Part shown: positions 33,691 through 42,283 of the stretch, one piece after another | How the letters are laid out: each line of letters begins with the position of its first letter | Position numbering within the stretch: the stretch's first letter is position 1 | Assembly (NCBI GenBank): GCA_902806325.1 | Contig: CADCWE010000192.1 | Span: 1-54,974 of the forward strand | DNA from: an uncultured Thermomicrobiales bacterium | GTDB lineage: Bacteria > Chloroflexota > Chloroflexia > Thermomicrobiales > UBA6265 | Length of the DNA stretch: 54,974 nucleotides | Direction: 5' to 3' | Translations under genes and position numbers: made by a program | The notes under the pieces: model-generated | The model's database searches: none | What the model saw: the letters and a program-made list of their open reading frames with translations, nothing else | What the model was told of the DNA's origin: nothing

Positions 33691-34458
33691 CTAGGATGCC
33701 AGCCAGCCGCCGTCCACGGGGAGCACGATCCCGTGGATATAGGCGGCGGCATCGGAGGCGAGAAAGACGGCCGCGCCTTTGACGTCGTCCGGGGTGGCCC
33801 ACCGGCCCGCCGGGATCCGGGCGGCGATGGCGTCGGCTCGGTCGGGAGCGTTTCGGAGCGGGGCGGTCAGTGCCGTCTCGACGTAGCCGGGAGCGAGGGC
33901 GTTGACGTTGATCCCGCGTCCGGCCCACTCGTTGGCGAGGGCGCGGGTTAGGCCCGCCAGCGCGCTCTTGGACGCGACGTATCCCGGCACGAAGAGACCA
34001 CCCTGAAACGAGAGCATCGAGCAGAGGTTAACGACCTTACCGCCGCGACCGGCGGAAAAGCAGTGGTTGGCGAACGCCTGGGAGAGGGCGAACGCGGCCG
34101 AGAGGTTGACGCTGAGGACGTCGTTCCAGTCCCCCAACGGGTGTGTCACGGCGGGCGCGCGGCGGATGATGCCGGCGTTATTGACCAAGATGTCGAGCCG
34201 CCCGAGGACGGTCACGGCGGCGTCGACGACCCTCGTCGCGGCGATCGGTCCAATCCCATCGAGTTCAAGCACGATCGGGTGACAGCGCCGACCGTGGTGC
34301 TCCACCATCCGGCAGGTTGCCTCCAAATCCAACCGGTCCAGCGCGGCGATATCGGCGCCGGCTTCCGCGAGGCCGACTGCGATGGCGTGCCCCATACCGC
34401 GCGCGGCACCGGTCACCAAGGCCGTGCGTCCGTGGAGTCGAAACAGTTCCAGCACCAT
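33691..34458 (-). CDS. Short-chain dehydrogenase/reductase (KduD-like)
   Basis: NAD(P)-dependent classical SDR, 255 residues. TALVTGAARGMGHAIAVGLA holds the Gly-rich loop, LVNNAGIIRRAPAV the NAG motif, and YVASKSALAGLTRALANEWA the catalytic Tyr and Lys. Similar to 2-keto-3-deoxy-gluconate or 5-keto-uronate dehydrogenases, but substrate cannot be fixed. It follows the cupin gene by 29 bases on the same strand. ATG start without a strong ribosome site. Confidence 0.92.
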   Translation of the reverse strand: MVLELFRLHGRTALVTGAARGMGHAIAVGLAEAGADIAALDRLDLEATCRMVEHHGRRCHPIVLELDGIGPIAATRVVDAAVTVLGRLDILVNNAGIIRRAPAVTHPLGDWNDVLSVNLSAAFALSQAFANHCFSAGRGGKVVNLCSMLSFQGGLFVPGYVASKSALAGLTRALANEWAGRGINVNALAPGYVETALTAPLRNAPDRADAIAARIPAGRWATPDDVKGAAVFLASDAAAYIHGIVLPVDGGWLAS

Positions 34459-34487
34459 ACCCGGTGACCACCGCCTCGTCGCCGGCG

Positions 34488-34970
34488 CTAAAAGCGCAAG
34501 TCCTTGACGTCGAGCCCGTGATCGCGGCAATACGCCTCGTACCGGGCCAGCTTGGTGAAGACGTCGTCCTGCGCGATCACCCGATCATGGTCGTCGAGGT
34601 ATTGGATCACCCCTTCGAGGAGGAACAAGGTGATCATCTCCTCGGCGCCGTCGACGACCAAGGTGTGGATATCGCCGGGCGGCTCGTAGACGAACGTGCC
34701 CGCGCGCGCGACCCAGTCACGTTCCAAGTATCGCCACCCGCCCTGAATCACGAAGCCGAGTACCTGGCCGCCGCTGTGCCGGTGCCGGTTGACCTTGCCT
34801 TCGCCGGTGACCTTAAGCAGGTTCACCCAACGACCGTTCGCCAGATCGAAGCGGAGCGGCTTGAACCAGACGCGGTCCCCCTGCGGCACCCACGGGATCT
34901 CGTCCGATTGGATCGCTTGATCCGGTAATCCCAGATCGAGCAGATGTGCGGCGGCGATTGTTGCCTCCAT
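34488..34970 (-). CDS. Cupin protein of the 2,4'-dihydroxyacetophenone dioxygenase family
   Basis: 160-residue single-domain cupin. KVNRHRHSGGQVLGFVIQGG supplies the first metal motif (His63, His65), and EPPGDIHTLVVDGAEEM the second (His102). The flanking sequence WVPQGDRVWFKPLRFDLANG is characteristic of the DAD/acetylacetone-cleaving group, non-haem Fe or Zn enzymes acting on ketones and sugar acids. ATG preceded by GGAGGATGAC. Probably one operon with the SDR downstream, and preceded by an operator-like inverted repeat. Confidence 0.88.
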   Translation of the reverse strand: MEATIAAAHLLDLGLPDQAIQSDEIPWVPQGDRVWFKPLRFDLANGRWVNLLKVTGEGKVNRHRHSGGQVLGFVIQGGWRYLERDWVARAGTFVYEPPGDIHTLVVDGAEEMITLFLLEGVIQYLDDHDRVIAQDDVFTKLARYEAYCRDHGLDVKDLRF

Positions 34971-35447
34971 GTCATCCTCCAACGGTTTGTGAAGCGACTG
35001 GCCCTGGCGCGTCCTTCGTGGCGAGACCTCGGGCCGGAAGCCGAAGGCTATCATCCCACCGGATACGGATTCGGGCAAACCATTCGGTGGTCGGGGAACT
35101 AGCCGTGCCGATCCGAAGGTATCCGCAATCGGCGCGTTCTCAACCTAGTCATTGTAGTTCGCGACAACATACAATGACGCTCGGCGAGCGGATGGTCGGC
35201 GACGGAGGTTCTTGGCTTTGGACGCGGCTGTCGCCCGTTGCTCGTCACGTTTGCGCGACGACGAACAGCGGCCAGCGCCGCTGACGCGTCAATCCGACCG
35301 GCGGCTTTTAGTAGGTCATGCTACGTTGAGCGGCGTCGTCGGAATGTTCGTAACCTGGCGCCACTCGTCCGTGGCGAGCGCACGATCAGACTGTCCGGAT
35401 AGGTCAATGTTCCCGGTCACCCCCCGAAGTCGGCCGGCGGTGTCACG
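34971..35447. other. Long intergenic region
   Basis: Between the leftward cupin gene and a rightward gene. It holds an inverted repeat at 35149-35177 and, at its right end, a promoter. 35178-35440 shows no supported gene, hairpin or repeat. Confidence 0.45.
35149..35177. promoter_or_regulatory. Operator-like inverted repeat upstream of the cupin-SDR pair
   Basis: TCATTGTA-N13-TACAATGA, a perfect 8-bp repeat about 180 bases upstream of the cupin start. On the minus strand its left arm provides TACAAT, a plausible -10. AT-rich against a GC-rich background, so unlikely to be random. The regulator is not in the window. Confidence 0.5.
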
Positions 35448-35476
35448 TAGACAACGGTCCAGGGGGTTGGTACAAT
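35448..35476 (+). promoter_or_regulatory. Promoter of the double Cys-cluster protein
   Basis: TAGACA (35448-35453), 17-base spacer ending TGG, TACAAT (35471-35476): both a -35 and an extended -10 are present. Confidence 0.65.
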
Positions 35477-35618
35477 CCGGCGGCAGCGGGCACATACCCG
35501 AATCAACGACGACAACGGACGGCCGAGGAGCGCCGTGGGGGCCTCTTCGGGTACGTCGTGCTGTGGTCGCGGGGAGTTGGCCAGTCGATCCGTGGGGCGG
35601 ATCGGGACAGGGGCGGGG

Positions 35619-37292
35619 GTGAAGCAGGCGCAGCAGCAACGGTGTGGCACGTGCCGTTTCTTCGAGGTCGGTTCGATCGCGGGTAGCGGACGGTGCCTGC
35701 ATCCATTGCGTTGCAACACCGTCGGCGCGATCGTGATGGTCCGCAAAGGGGAGTTATCGTGTCGCAACAGCTGGGATAGCAGCCTCTGGCAACCCCGGCC
35801 GAATCACGGTAGCGGCGACGAGGTGTCTCCTCCGCGCCCGTCCGACACGATCCCGACACCACCGGGTCTGGCCCCGGCGTGGTCGCTTGGTGCGCTCGCG
35901 TCCTCGCCGGCAGGGACGCCGGTGGCCGGTGGCCACGATCAAGACGTGGTGGTGGGGCAGGAGCCGGTCCGCGGAATCGCCCAACCCGCCCGGACCTCGG
36001 CGGTCGCCCAGTCGACGCGGTCGGCCATTTTTCACGCCCGCGACCGCTACCGCCAGGAGCAAGCGCAACGTTCCGTCAAGCGCAGCGCCTTCGACGATCC
36101 TCTGCCGGACGGGTCCGCGAGCGAGTATGATCGGGACGAGCTTCGCGAGCGGAGTTGGTCGCTCCCCGATGGCGGTGCCACGGTCGCCGATGTCCTTCCG
36201 GCGCCGTTCCAGGCCGAAGAGATGCGTTGCCCCGACGAAGCGCCGTGGTCGCCAGGACCGGTCGTGACACCAGGTGCCGGCTTCGACACGGAGGTCCTAC
36301 CGGTTCCTTCTTCGGAGGTCCCGGTTTCGCAGGCGCCAGCGGAGGATGGTATCGATCCGTTCGATTCGGTGCCCAAGATCGAACCCGGGTTCGCCCTGCC
36401 GCGCGCCAAGACGGCGCCGCGTCGCTCCCTCTTTGGTCGCCCGCGGGAAGACGATCGCGCCGCGCTCGCGTTCGACCCGGTCAGCGGGCGGCCACCCTCG
36501 ATCCCCGCCGACGCGTCCACGCAAGGGCCCGATCCGGCCCGGCATCCGGAGCCGCGCGACGTGGTGGTTGAACCCGAACGACTTCGCCACGACAACGACC
36601 GCGACGACGGGCGGATCTCCCCGGCGGCGCTCGATTTCGACGGTCCCTCGGTGGACCGGCCAGGGGACCGCCCCGCCGGCCCGTTGGGACTCGTTCCGCC
36701 GCGGCAGGCGCCGGCCGACCGTGTTCCGCCGGTGCGATTGTCCTACGAACTCGCCTTCGACCGCGCGGCCCAGTTGCGGCTCGCCTCGGACGCCGCGTTT
36801 CGCCCCGCCGAACGCGATGCGACGGTTCCTGCCGACGACGCGTTCGAACACCACCCGACGGATCGGATCGTCGAACGGGACCCGGTGGGAGCAATCGCCG
36901 CGGGCGGCGAACCGATCGCGGATCTCGAATCGAACGCCACCGTGTTCGGTGGGATGGAGTCCGACGACGATACGCTGGACATGACCATCCGGCTCTCGCC
37001 CCACCTGCCGCGGGAATGCCGCACCTGCCGCGATTTTCGCCCCGCCGACTCCGGCACGCGCGGCTGGTGTACCAACCAGTGGGCCTTCACCCATCGTCGG
37101 ATGGTGGATGCCGCCGATGCCCCGTGCCAGACCACCCTCGGCTGTTGGTGGCTGCCCAACGACCGGGAGTGTTTGGCCGAGGTGGATGTCCGGCGACACA
37201 GTGAGCCGACGCCGCTGCTCGACGCCTGGTTGATCCAGCGCGACCTGGCGGAAGAGCGGGCGGAACCCGTCCGCCGACGGCGCCGGTCGTGA
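35619..37292 (+). CDS. Hypothetical protein with a Cys cluster at each end and a long disordered middle
   Basis: 557 residues, family not recognised. The N-terminal module has RCGTCRFFEV, then GRCLHPLRCN and LSCRNSWDS. The C-terminal module has ECRTCRDFRPADSGTRGWC, then NQWAFTHRRM, PCQTTLGCWW. Both follow the same C-x2-C ... C ... C plan with an aromatic residue after, and so look like duplicated zinc- or Fe-S-binding modules. The 400-residue middle is Pro/Asp/Arg-rich and low in order. GTG start after AGGGGCGGG; an ATG at 35535 is the alternative. Stands alone behind its own promoter. Metal binding is inference. Confidence 0.75.
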   Translation: MKQAQQQRCGTCRFFEVGSIAGSGRCLHPLRCNTVGAIVMVRKGELSCRNSWDSSLWQPRPNHGSGDEVSPPRPSDTIPTPPGLAPAWSLGALASSPAGTPVAGGHDQDVVVGQEPVRGIAQPARTSAVAQSTRSAIFHARDRYRQEQAQRSVKRSAFDDPLPDGSASEYDRDELRERSWSLPDGGATVADVLPAPFQAEEMRCPDEAPWSPGPVVTPGAGFDTEVLPVPSSEVPVSQAPAEDGIDPFDSVPKIEPGFALPRAKTAPRRSLFGRPREDDRAALAFDPVSGRPPSIPADASTQGPDPARHPEPRDVVVEPERLRHDNDRDDGRISPAALDFDGPSVDRPGDRPAGPLGLVPPRQAPADRVPPVRLSYELAFDRAAQLRLASDAAFRPAERDATVPADDAFEHHPTDRIVERDPVGAIAAGGEPIADLESNATVFGGMESDDDTLDMTIRLSPHLPRECRTCRDFRPADSGTRGWCTNQWAFTHRRMVDAADAPCQTTLGCWWLPNDRECLAEVDVRRHSEPTPLLDAWLIQRDLAEERAEPVRRRRRS

Positions 37293-37404
37293 TCGCGACG
37301 GTCGCCGGCATGCGCGGCGTCGTCTTCGACCGGCGGCTCACCCGCGGGCGAAGACCGGAACCGACATCGGGTCCTCATTGCGGGTGCCCCGGCAACGCGG
37401 GTCG

Positions 37405-37413
37405 TGGTAGGAT
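37405..37413 (+). promoter_or_regulatory. Extended -10 promoter of the RodZ-like gene
   Basis: TGG-TAGGAT. It overlaps the upstream in-frame ATG at 37417, which argues for a downstream translation start. Confidence 0.4.
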
Positions 37414-37467
37414 GAGATGGGGCTGGACGGCATGACCGACCAGGAGCGAGGGGACGACCAACGACCG

Positions 37468-38415
37468 ATGGCAATCTTCGGCGACACGCTGCGTCAAGCG
37501 CGCGCCTACAAAGGCGTGACGCTCAAAGAGGCGGAGCAGGCGACGCGGATCAACCGCCACCACCTGGCCGCGCTCGAAGACGAGCAGTTTGGCGCCTTGC
37601 CGCCCCCGATCTACCAGCGGGGCATCGTTCGCAACTACGCTGCCTACCTCGACCTCGATGCGGCCAAACTGCTGACGATGTTCGAAGAGGCCCACGGCCA
37701 GCCCTCGGAGTCGAAGGTCATCCCGGCCGTCAAGCCGCTCGACATGCCAAGCCATTGGGCGCCCAACTTCGCGATCATCGCCTTCATGGTGGTGATGGTG
37801 GCGATCGTCTTTTCCTGGCTCTACAGCGCCTACTTCGCTCCCACCAGCGCCGCCCCGACCGCGACCAGCGCCGTGGCGACCGTGACGCCGTACCCAACAT
37901 CGGCGTCCCAGATGCCGGCCCGGGACGCGGAGGGCGCCACGCCCGCGACGACCGCCGAGGCGAAGGAAACCGCCACCACCGACTCGGCGGAGGCGGACGA
38001 GTCGCCCAGCCCGACGCGGACGCCGAAGCCAACCAAAACCCCGGTCCCGCCGACACCGACCGACGAGCCGGAACCGGACGTGGCGGTTCAGGAACAACCG
38101 GCCGCGCTGGCCCCGGTCCCCGAACCGACGCCGATTCCGGAACAGGCGCCCGTGGTCCAAGCCGAGCCGTCGGGTGCGACGTTCTGGGTCGACATCTCCG
38201 CGTTGGACGTCGGAATCCAGGTTACGGTCTACGCCGACGGCGCCCTGGCCTACGACGGATGGCTGGAACCCGGCCAGTCGACCGGTCCGCTGTACGCGAC
38301 GATCATGGAAGTCGCCACCACCAACGCGAACCAGACCTGGTTTGTGAACGACCTCGGCGAAGGGTTCAAGATGGGTCTTGACGAAGGGCCGGGGGTCTTC
38401 ACCTTGGCACGATAG
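37468..38415 (+). CDS. RodZ-like transmembrane helix-turn-helix protein
   Basis: Links the MreB cytoskeleton to the cell wall in rod-shaped bacteria. Cytoplasmic HTH (FGDTLRQARAYKGVTLKEAE, then INRHHLAALEDEQFGALPPP and GIVRNYAAYLDLD), one membrane helix (APNFAIIAFMVVMVAIVFSW, about 95-115), a Thr/Pro/Glu-rich external linker, and a C-terminal beta domain (ATFWVDISALDVGIQVTVYA ... YATIMEVATTNANQTWFVND) like DUF4115. 315 residues. The ATG at 37468 matches the usual RodZ start; ATGs at 37417 and 37432 are in frame but at or before the expected transcript start. Confidence 0.85.
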   Translation: MAIFGDTLRQARAYKGVTLKEAEQATRINRHHLAALEDEQFGALPPPIYQRGIVRNYAAYLDLDAAKLLTMFEEAHGQPSESKVIPAVKPLDMPSHWAPNFAIIAFMVVMVAIVFSWLYSAYFAPTSAAPTATSAVATVTPYPTSASQMPARDAEGATPATTAEAKETATTDSAEADESPSPTRTPKPTKTPVPPTPTDEPEPDVAVQEQPAALAPVPEPTPIPEQAPVVQAEPSGATFWVDISALDVGIQVTVYADGALAYDGWLEPGQSTGPLYATIMEVATTNANQTWFVNDLGEGFKMGLDEGPGVFTLAR

Positions 38416-38452
38416 GCCGCGGACCCTGAGAAGAGATGGAGAACCCCAGGCG

Positions 38453-38484
38453 GGCGCCGGAACGAACGCCGTTCCGGCGCCTTT
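38453..38484 (+). terminator. Hairpin terminator after the RodZ-like gene
   Basis: 11-bp perfect stem GGCGCCGGAAC / GTTCCGGCGCC with a 7-base loop, followed by TTT. It lies between converging genes and may serve both. Confidence 0.75.
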
Positions 38485-38489
38485 CGACG

Positions 38490-39470
38490 TTAAGCACCGG
38501 CTGCTGCCGTTCCCGTCGTCCTGTCGGATTCGAGTCGGTCTGAACCCGCGGCGGGCACGACCACGGTGAGCGCTCCCGGTGAGACCGCAAAGGCGGCGGG
38601 GGTGAATCCGGCGACGTCGCCGTCGAGCTGGATCGGCAATGGCGGGTCGGCCGACATCTCGACCCGTTTCGCTCGCAGGTGGTGGACGAATGGGGAGAGG
38701 TGCAGCCCCCGACTGACCAGGCGGGCGAGCGTCCGCGCGATCGGCAGCGGGCGGGTGGCGGTGAACACCAAGACGTCCAGCCAGCCGTCGTCGGAGCGCA
38801 GGTCGGGGTAGAGGGTCAATCGTGGATCGATGATCGAGCCGCCGTTGGCGACCAAGACCAGCGGGGAGACGATCTCCAAGGTTGCCGCGTCGGCGATGAT
38901 CGTGAACCGCGCCGCCGGTTGGCGCAGGCTGGCGCCAGCCGGCGGCAGATAGGCCAGCCATCCGACGCGACGCTTCCAGATCGGGTTGGCGGCGGCGAAG
39001 AGGCGGCTGTCGATCCCGGCGCCGGCCATGTGCAGGAAGACGCGATCGCCGCAGCGCCCGACGTCCATCGAGCGCAGCCGGTTTGGTCCGAACAGGACCG
39101 CCGCCGCCGCCGCCGGGTCGGCCGGCCAGCCCAGCTCGCGGGCGATGATGTTGGTTGAACCGGCCGGCACAATGGCGAGCGGGATCGGCCTCCCACGCAG
39201 TCCCGTGGCGACGTCGGCGACCGTGCCGTCACCACCAACAGCGACGACCACGTCCGCCCCGTCCGCTGCCCGTTCGGTGATTGCGACGGCGGCGCCGGGT
39301 CCGTCGGTGAGGAGGATCTCTAAACTGACCCCGGCCGGCGCGGCCTCGCGCAGGGCGACCATCACCGCGTCCACGTTACGCCGCGTCGCCGGGTTGGCGA
39401 CCACGAGGACGCGCCGGAGCGGACCCAGCTCGGGCGCGAGCACGCCATTGGACGATGGCGGCTCAGCCAT
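38490..39470 (-). CDS. Diacylglycerol/lipid kinase family protein
   Basis: ATP-dependent lipid kinase of the DagK/YegS group, 326 residues. The catalytic-domain motif VVAVGGDGTVADVA (GGDGT at 79-83), PAGSTNIIARELGWP and MDVGRCGDRVFLHMAGAGID are typical. The C-terminal beta domain carries PLPIQLDGDVAGFTPAAFAV. ATG preceded by GGGAGGCGGCGGG. The substrate may be diacylglycerol, undecaprenol or another membrane alcohol. Last gene of the leftward membrane-protein group. Confidence 0.9.
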   Translation of the reverse strand: MAEPPSSNGVLAPELGPLRRVLVVANPATRRNVDAVMVALREAAPAGVSLEILLTDGPGAAVAITERAADGADVVVAVGGDGTVADVATGLRGRPIPLAIVPAGSTNIIARELGWPADPAAAAAVLFGPNRLRSMDVGRCGDRVFLHMAGAGIDSRLFAAANPIWKRRVGWLAYLPPAGASLRQPAARFTIIADAATLEIVSPLVLVANGGSIIDPRLTLYPDLRSDDGWLDVLVFTATRPLPIARTLARLVSRGLHLSPFVHHLRAKRVEMSADPPLPIQLDGDVAGFTPAAFAVSPGALTVVVPAAGSDRLESDRTTGTAAAGA

Positions 39471-39524
39471 CCCGCCGCCTCCCCTGTCCGATCGACACGA
39501 GGTCGGGTCCCGTTCGCACCACGA

Positions 39525-39644
39525 TCAGCGCTTGACCGGTTCGTCCTCGGGGCCGAACGCTTTCTCGACGATGAAGTTGGCGAGCCAGGTCGCCCCGGCG
39601 GCCAGGACCAGGCCGAGAATCCCTCGGGTCGTATTTCGCAGCAT
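39525..39644 (-). CDS. 39-residue single-helix membrane protein
   Basis: Reads MLRNTTRGILGLVLAAGATW, then LANFIVEKAFGPEDEPVKR. A positive N-terminus, one helix (ILGLVLAAGATWLANFIV) and a charged tail make a small N-in membrane protein. GGGAG stands about ten bases before the ATG. It sits 54 bases upstream of the lipid-kinase gene on the same strand. Similar tiny proteins seem familiar from Thermomicrobia, but that is recollection, not a search. Function unknown. Confidence 0.6.
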   Translation of the reverse strand: MLRNTTRGILGLVLAAGATWLANFIVEKAFGPEDEPVKR

Positions 39645-39789
39645 CGAAATCCACACTCCCGTTGAACGACGTTTGCCCGGACCACAGCGCGGGATCCGTG
39701 ACAACGGAACCGCCGGGCGTTGCCCCGTCTGGGGGATGATAGTGGATTGACCGGACGCGGCACTATGCCGACGGCCATGCCCCTTGGGG

Positions 39790-40119
39790 TCACGACCCGT
39801 CCCGGCGGGGCGAACGCGCCATCAAGCCGAGCGGGACCAAAAGGAACAGGGCAACCAGCGTCACGTCCGGCAGCGTCGCGTCACCAATCAAGGCCCGCCC
39901 GGCCCCTGGCAGGTTGTTCAGTGGCCAGACGAGGGGATCGGTGAAGCGGTAGATTCTGGCCCCCAACCAGAGCCATTCCGTGATCCCCATTGCCCGCATC
40001 AGCAGGCGAGCCAACGCCAGCACGACCCCAATCGCGAATAGGTGGAGCAGGATCTCGGTCGCTAACTGCGGCCGCTCGACGTCGGAGTCGATCGGCCTCG
40101 GGCGGCGGAGGTCACGCAT
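39790..40119 (-). CDS. YggT family membrane protein
   Basis: 109 residues with about three helices. LHLFAIGVVLALARLLMRAM, then the YggT signature IYRFTDPLVWPLNNLPGAGR, then PDVTLVALFLLVPLGLMAR. YggT proteins are small membrane proteins tied to cell division and osmotic response in several phyla; the exact role is unclear. The ATG lies inside the end of the preceding short gene (TATGCGTGA), indicating coupled translation. Confidence 0.8.
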   Translation of the reverse strand: MRDLRRPRPIDSDVERPQLATEILLHLFAIGVVLALARLLMRAMGITEWLWLGARIYRFTDPLVWPLNNLPGAGRALIGDATLPDVTLVALFLLVPLGLMARSPRRDGS

Positions 40120-40408
40120 AGCCGGTCGCCCAAGACAACATGGTGACGATCGGTCGTTTCGTTTCGCGCGCCTGGGAGACGTGCCCGAAAAACGACCCGA
40201 TCCAGGGCGTAACGCCGTCGGTCGGCGCGGGCCGCTTGGTTAGCCCCTGGGACGTGAGTGGCTGGATGAACTCGTGGGCGCCCGCGGTCAGAATCACACC
40301 GACCAGGGCGCCGGCCTGGACTAATCTGGACGCCTCGTCCGCCGTCGCGTCAGCGGCGATCCATCTTGAGACGGCCGACCCTCTGGGGATAGAGTCGATC
40401 TCGCTCAC
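40112..40408 (-). CDS. 98-residue hypothetical protein
   Basis: Starts with a GTG 11 bases after the stop of the DUF2085 gene and ends overlapping the YggT ATG by eight bases. This tight packing is the main support. The protein reads SEIDSIPRGSAVSRWIAA, then EASRLVQAGALVGVILTAGA (one weak membrane helix), then TPWIGSFFGHVSQARETKRP. Third codon positions are GC-rich as in neighbouring genes. No family recognised and no strong ribosome site. Confidence 0.5.
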   Translation of the reverse strand: MSEIDSIPRGSAVSRWIAADATADEASRLVQAGALVGVILTAGAHEFIQPLTSQGLTKRPAPTDGVTPWIGSFFGHVSQARETKRPIVTMLSWATGYA

Positions 40409-40419
40409 CGTCTGGCCGC

Positions 40420-41037
40420 TCAGCGGGAAACGGGCGGCGCGCCCCGCGGCGGACAAGCGCGACCACCGGTGACCAAGCGGGCGAAGCGGGTTTCGAGTCG
40501 GCCTCGGATGTCGGCGAATCCACGCTCCAACAACGGGAATCCCAGGCCGATCGCGGCAATGCCGGACAACGCCCCGGTGGTCGCCCGGACCACCGCCGTA
40601 CTCTCGTGAGCGCCGGTGGCCTGGATCAGCGCGTCGACCAGCATCGGCAGAACCAACAGCGCCCACCACCGCCGGTCGCTGTCGAACAAGCGGTGTCGAA
40701 GCCGAACGTAGGCGACCCCGGCCAGCAGCGTTCCCGGGTAGATCGCGCTGCACCGGTGGCAACCGGCCAGTCTTTCGCCCGCGATGTGAAAACTGCGGTC
40801 GTCGCGCTGGTGGTAGCACCACCCGTCGGCGGCGTAGACGCCGTTGGCGAGGACCGACAGATTGGCAGCCCTTGCCAGCGGGGAGACGAACGGCAGCACC
40901 GCAACCAGGAACAGGATGCCGTTAATCGTCCACAGCCAGCCCCGGGCGATGCCGTACGCGAGCCTGTTCGCGCGCAGCACAAGGGCAACCGCCACCGGGT
41001 TGGTGACGGCGCGCGGAGGAGGGGTGGCGGCGCCCAT
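40420..41037 (-). CDS. DUF2085 family membrane protein
   Basis: 205 residues, about five helices. The family mark is CYHQRDDRSFHIAGERLAGC, then HRCSAIYPGTLLAGV: Cys-His-Gln, an Arg-Ser-Phe strand, and a Cys-x2-Cys, as in DUF2085. Helices include LWTINGILFLVAVLPFVSPL and WWALLVLPMLVDALIQATG. Function unknown; the conserved Cys/His pattern suggests metal or disulfide chemistry at the membrane. ATG after GGGAG. Follows threonine aldolase by 23 bases. Confidence 0.82.
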   Translation of the reverse strand: MGAATPPPRAVTNPVAVALVLRANRLAYGIARGWLWTINGILFLVAVLPFVSPLARAANLSVLANGVYAADGWCYHQRDDRSFHIAGERLAGCHRCSAIYPGTLLAGVAYVRLRHRLFDSDRRWWALLVLPMLVDALIQATGAHESTAVVRATTGALSGIAAIGLGFPLLERGFADIRGRLETRFARLVTGGRACPPRGAPPVSR

Positions 41038-41060
41038 GGTGCGCGGTACTCCCGAAGCGA

Positions 41061-42116
41061 CTAGACGGCGACCGGTGCCAACACCCGCTCGGCAGCGGCG
41101 AGGGTGGCTTCGATGGCCGCGTCATCCACCTCGTAATGGGTCACCATCCGCAAGCCGCGCGTGCCGTAGTTCGAGATCAATACCCCATCGTCCTTCATCC
41201 CGGCGATCACCGCTTCGGGGGCCAACCCGGACGGCGGGCGGAAGATCACGATGTTGGTCTGCACCGTGGCCGCATCCAGCACCAATCCGGGGATTTGGGC
41301 CAAACCGGTGGCCAGGCGGCGCGCCCGGACGTGATCGTCCGGCAGCCGGTTAACCATCTCCTCCAAGGCCACCAACCCCGCGGCGGCGATCACCCCGGCC
41401 TGGCGCATCGCCCCGCCGACCAAGTTACGCGCCCGCCGCGCGGCCTCGATGAACGACGCGGTCCCGGTGACCACCGACCCGACCGGCGCCGCCAGCCCTT
41501 TGGACAAGCAGAACTGGACGCTGTCCGCTTGGGCGGCAATCTCCGCCGCCGGCACGCCTAGTGCCGCCGCGGCGTTGAAGATCCGGGCGCCGTCGAGGTG
41601 GACCGGGACGCCGCGAGACCGGGCGATCTCGGCCACGTCCCGCAGGTAGTCGACCGGCAAGGCGACGCCGCCGCAGCGGTTGTGGGTGGTTTCGAGGCAG
41701 ATCACGCCGGTGCGGGGGTAGCCGGCACGGACGGGGCGAATCGCCCCGGCGATGTCGTCGAGCGCGAGACGACCGAAGCGATCGGTCGGCCGCAGGTTGA
41801 AGGCGATGCCGCCGAGCGCCGCCGCGCCCCCGCTCTCGTACCAGAAGATGTGCGATTCGTCGCCCAAGATCGCCTCGTCGCCGCGCCCGCAATGGGCGAG
41901 CAGGGCGACGAGGTTGCCCATCGTGCCGCTGGCGACGTAGAGCGCTGCCTCTTTGCCCAGCATCGCCGCCGCGCGTGCTTCGAGCCGGTGAACCGTCGGG
42001 TCTTCGCCATACTGATCGTCACCGACTTCCGCCTCGGCCATCGCCCGGCGCATGGCCGGGGTCGGCCGGGTGACGGTGTCCGAGCGGAGGTCGATCGGGC
42101 GAGCGTCGTGCGCCAT
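41061..42116 (-). CDS. ltaE: Low-specificity L-threonine aldolase
   Basis: PLP enzyme cleaving L-threonine or allo-threonine to glycine and acetaldehyde. IDLRSDTVTRPTPAMRRAMA, YGEDPTVHRLE, LGDESHIFWYE with His89, CLETTHNRCGG, VHLDGARIFNAA, and FCLSKGLAAPVGSV with Lys206 as Schiff-base lysine: the complete set. 351 residues. ATG preceded by GAGGA. The glycine produced could feed the glycine cleavage enzyme encoded further right. First gene of the leftward operon. Confidence 0.95.
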   Translation of the reverse strand: MAHDARPIDLRSDTVTRPTPAMRRAMAEAEVGDDQYGEDPTVHRLEARAAAMLGKEAALYVASGTMGNLVALLAHCGRGDEAILGDESHIFWYESGGAAALGGIAFNLRPTDRFGRLALDDIAGAIRPVRAGYPRTGVICLETTHNRCGGVALPVDYLRDVAEIARSRGVPVHLDGARIFNAAAALGVPAAEIAAQADSVQFCLSKGLAAPVGSVVTGTASFIEAARRARNLVGGAMRQAGVIAAAGLVALEEMVNRLPDDHVRARRLATGLAQIPGLVLDAATVQTNIVIFRPPSGLAPEAVIAGMKDDGVLISNYGTRGLRMVTHYEVDDAAIEATLAAAERVLAPVAV

Positions 42117-42169
42117 CGTGCGTTGTCCTCGCGGGTGGGGGAAAAAAGGAGCCGGATCGTGACCCGGAT

Positions 42170-42198
42170 AGTCTAGCCACCGGGCGACCGCGCCACAA
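42170..42198 (-). promoter_or_regulatory. Promoter of the ltaE operon
   Basis: On the minus strand TTGTGG (42198-42193), 17-base spacer, TAGACT (42175-42170). Confidence 0.6.
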
Positions 42199-42283
42199 TG
42201 GCCGGAACGTGCCAGGGCAGCGAAACGACGAGGCCGCGACGGGCTTGGAAGGTCGGTCGACCAGCCAAACCAGCCGGGCGCCG

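Noticed and set aside
40140-40472. 110-codon plus-strand frame
   Set aside because: It lies opposite a tightly packed minus-strand operon and has no ribosome site or motif.
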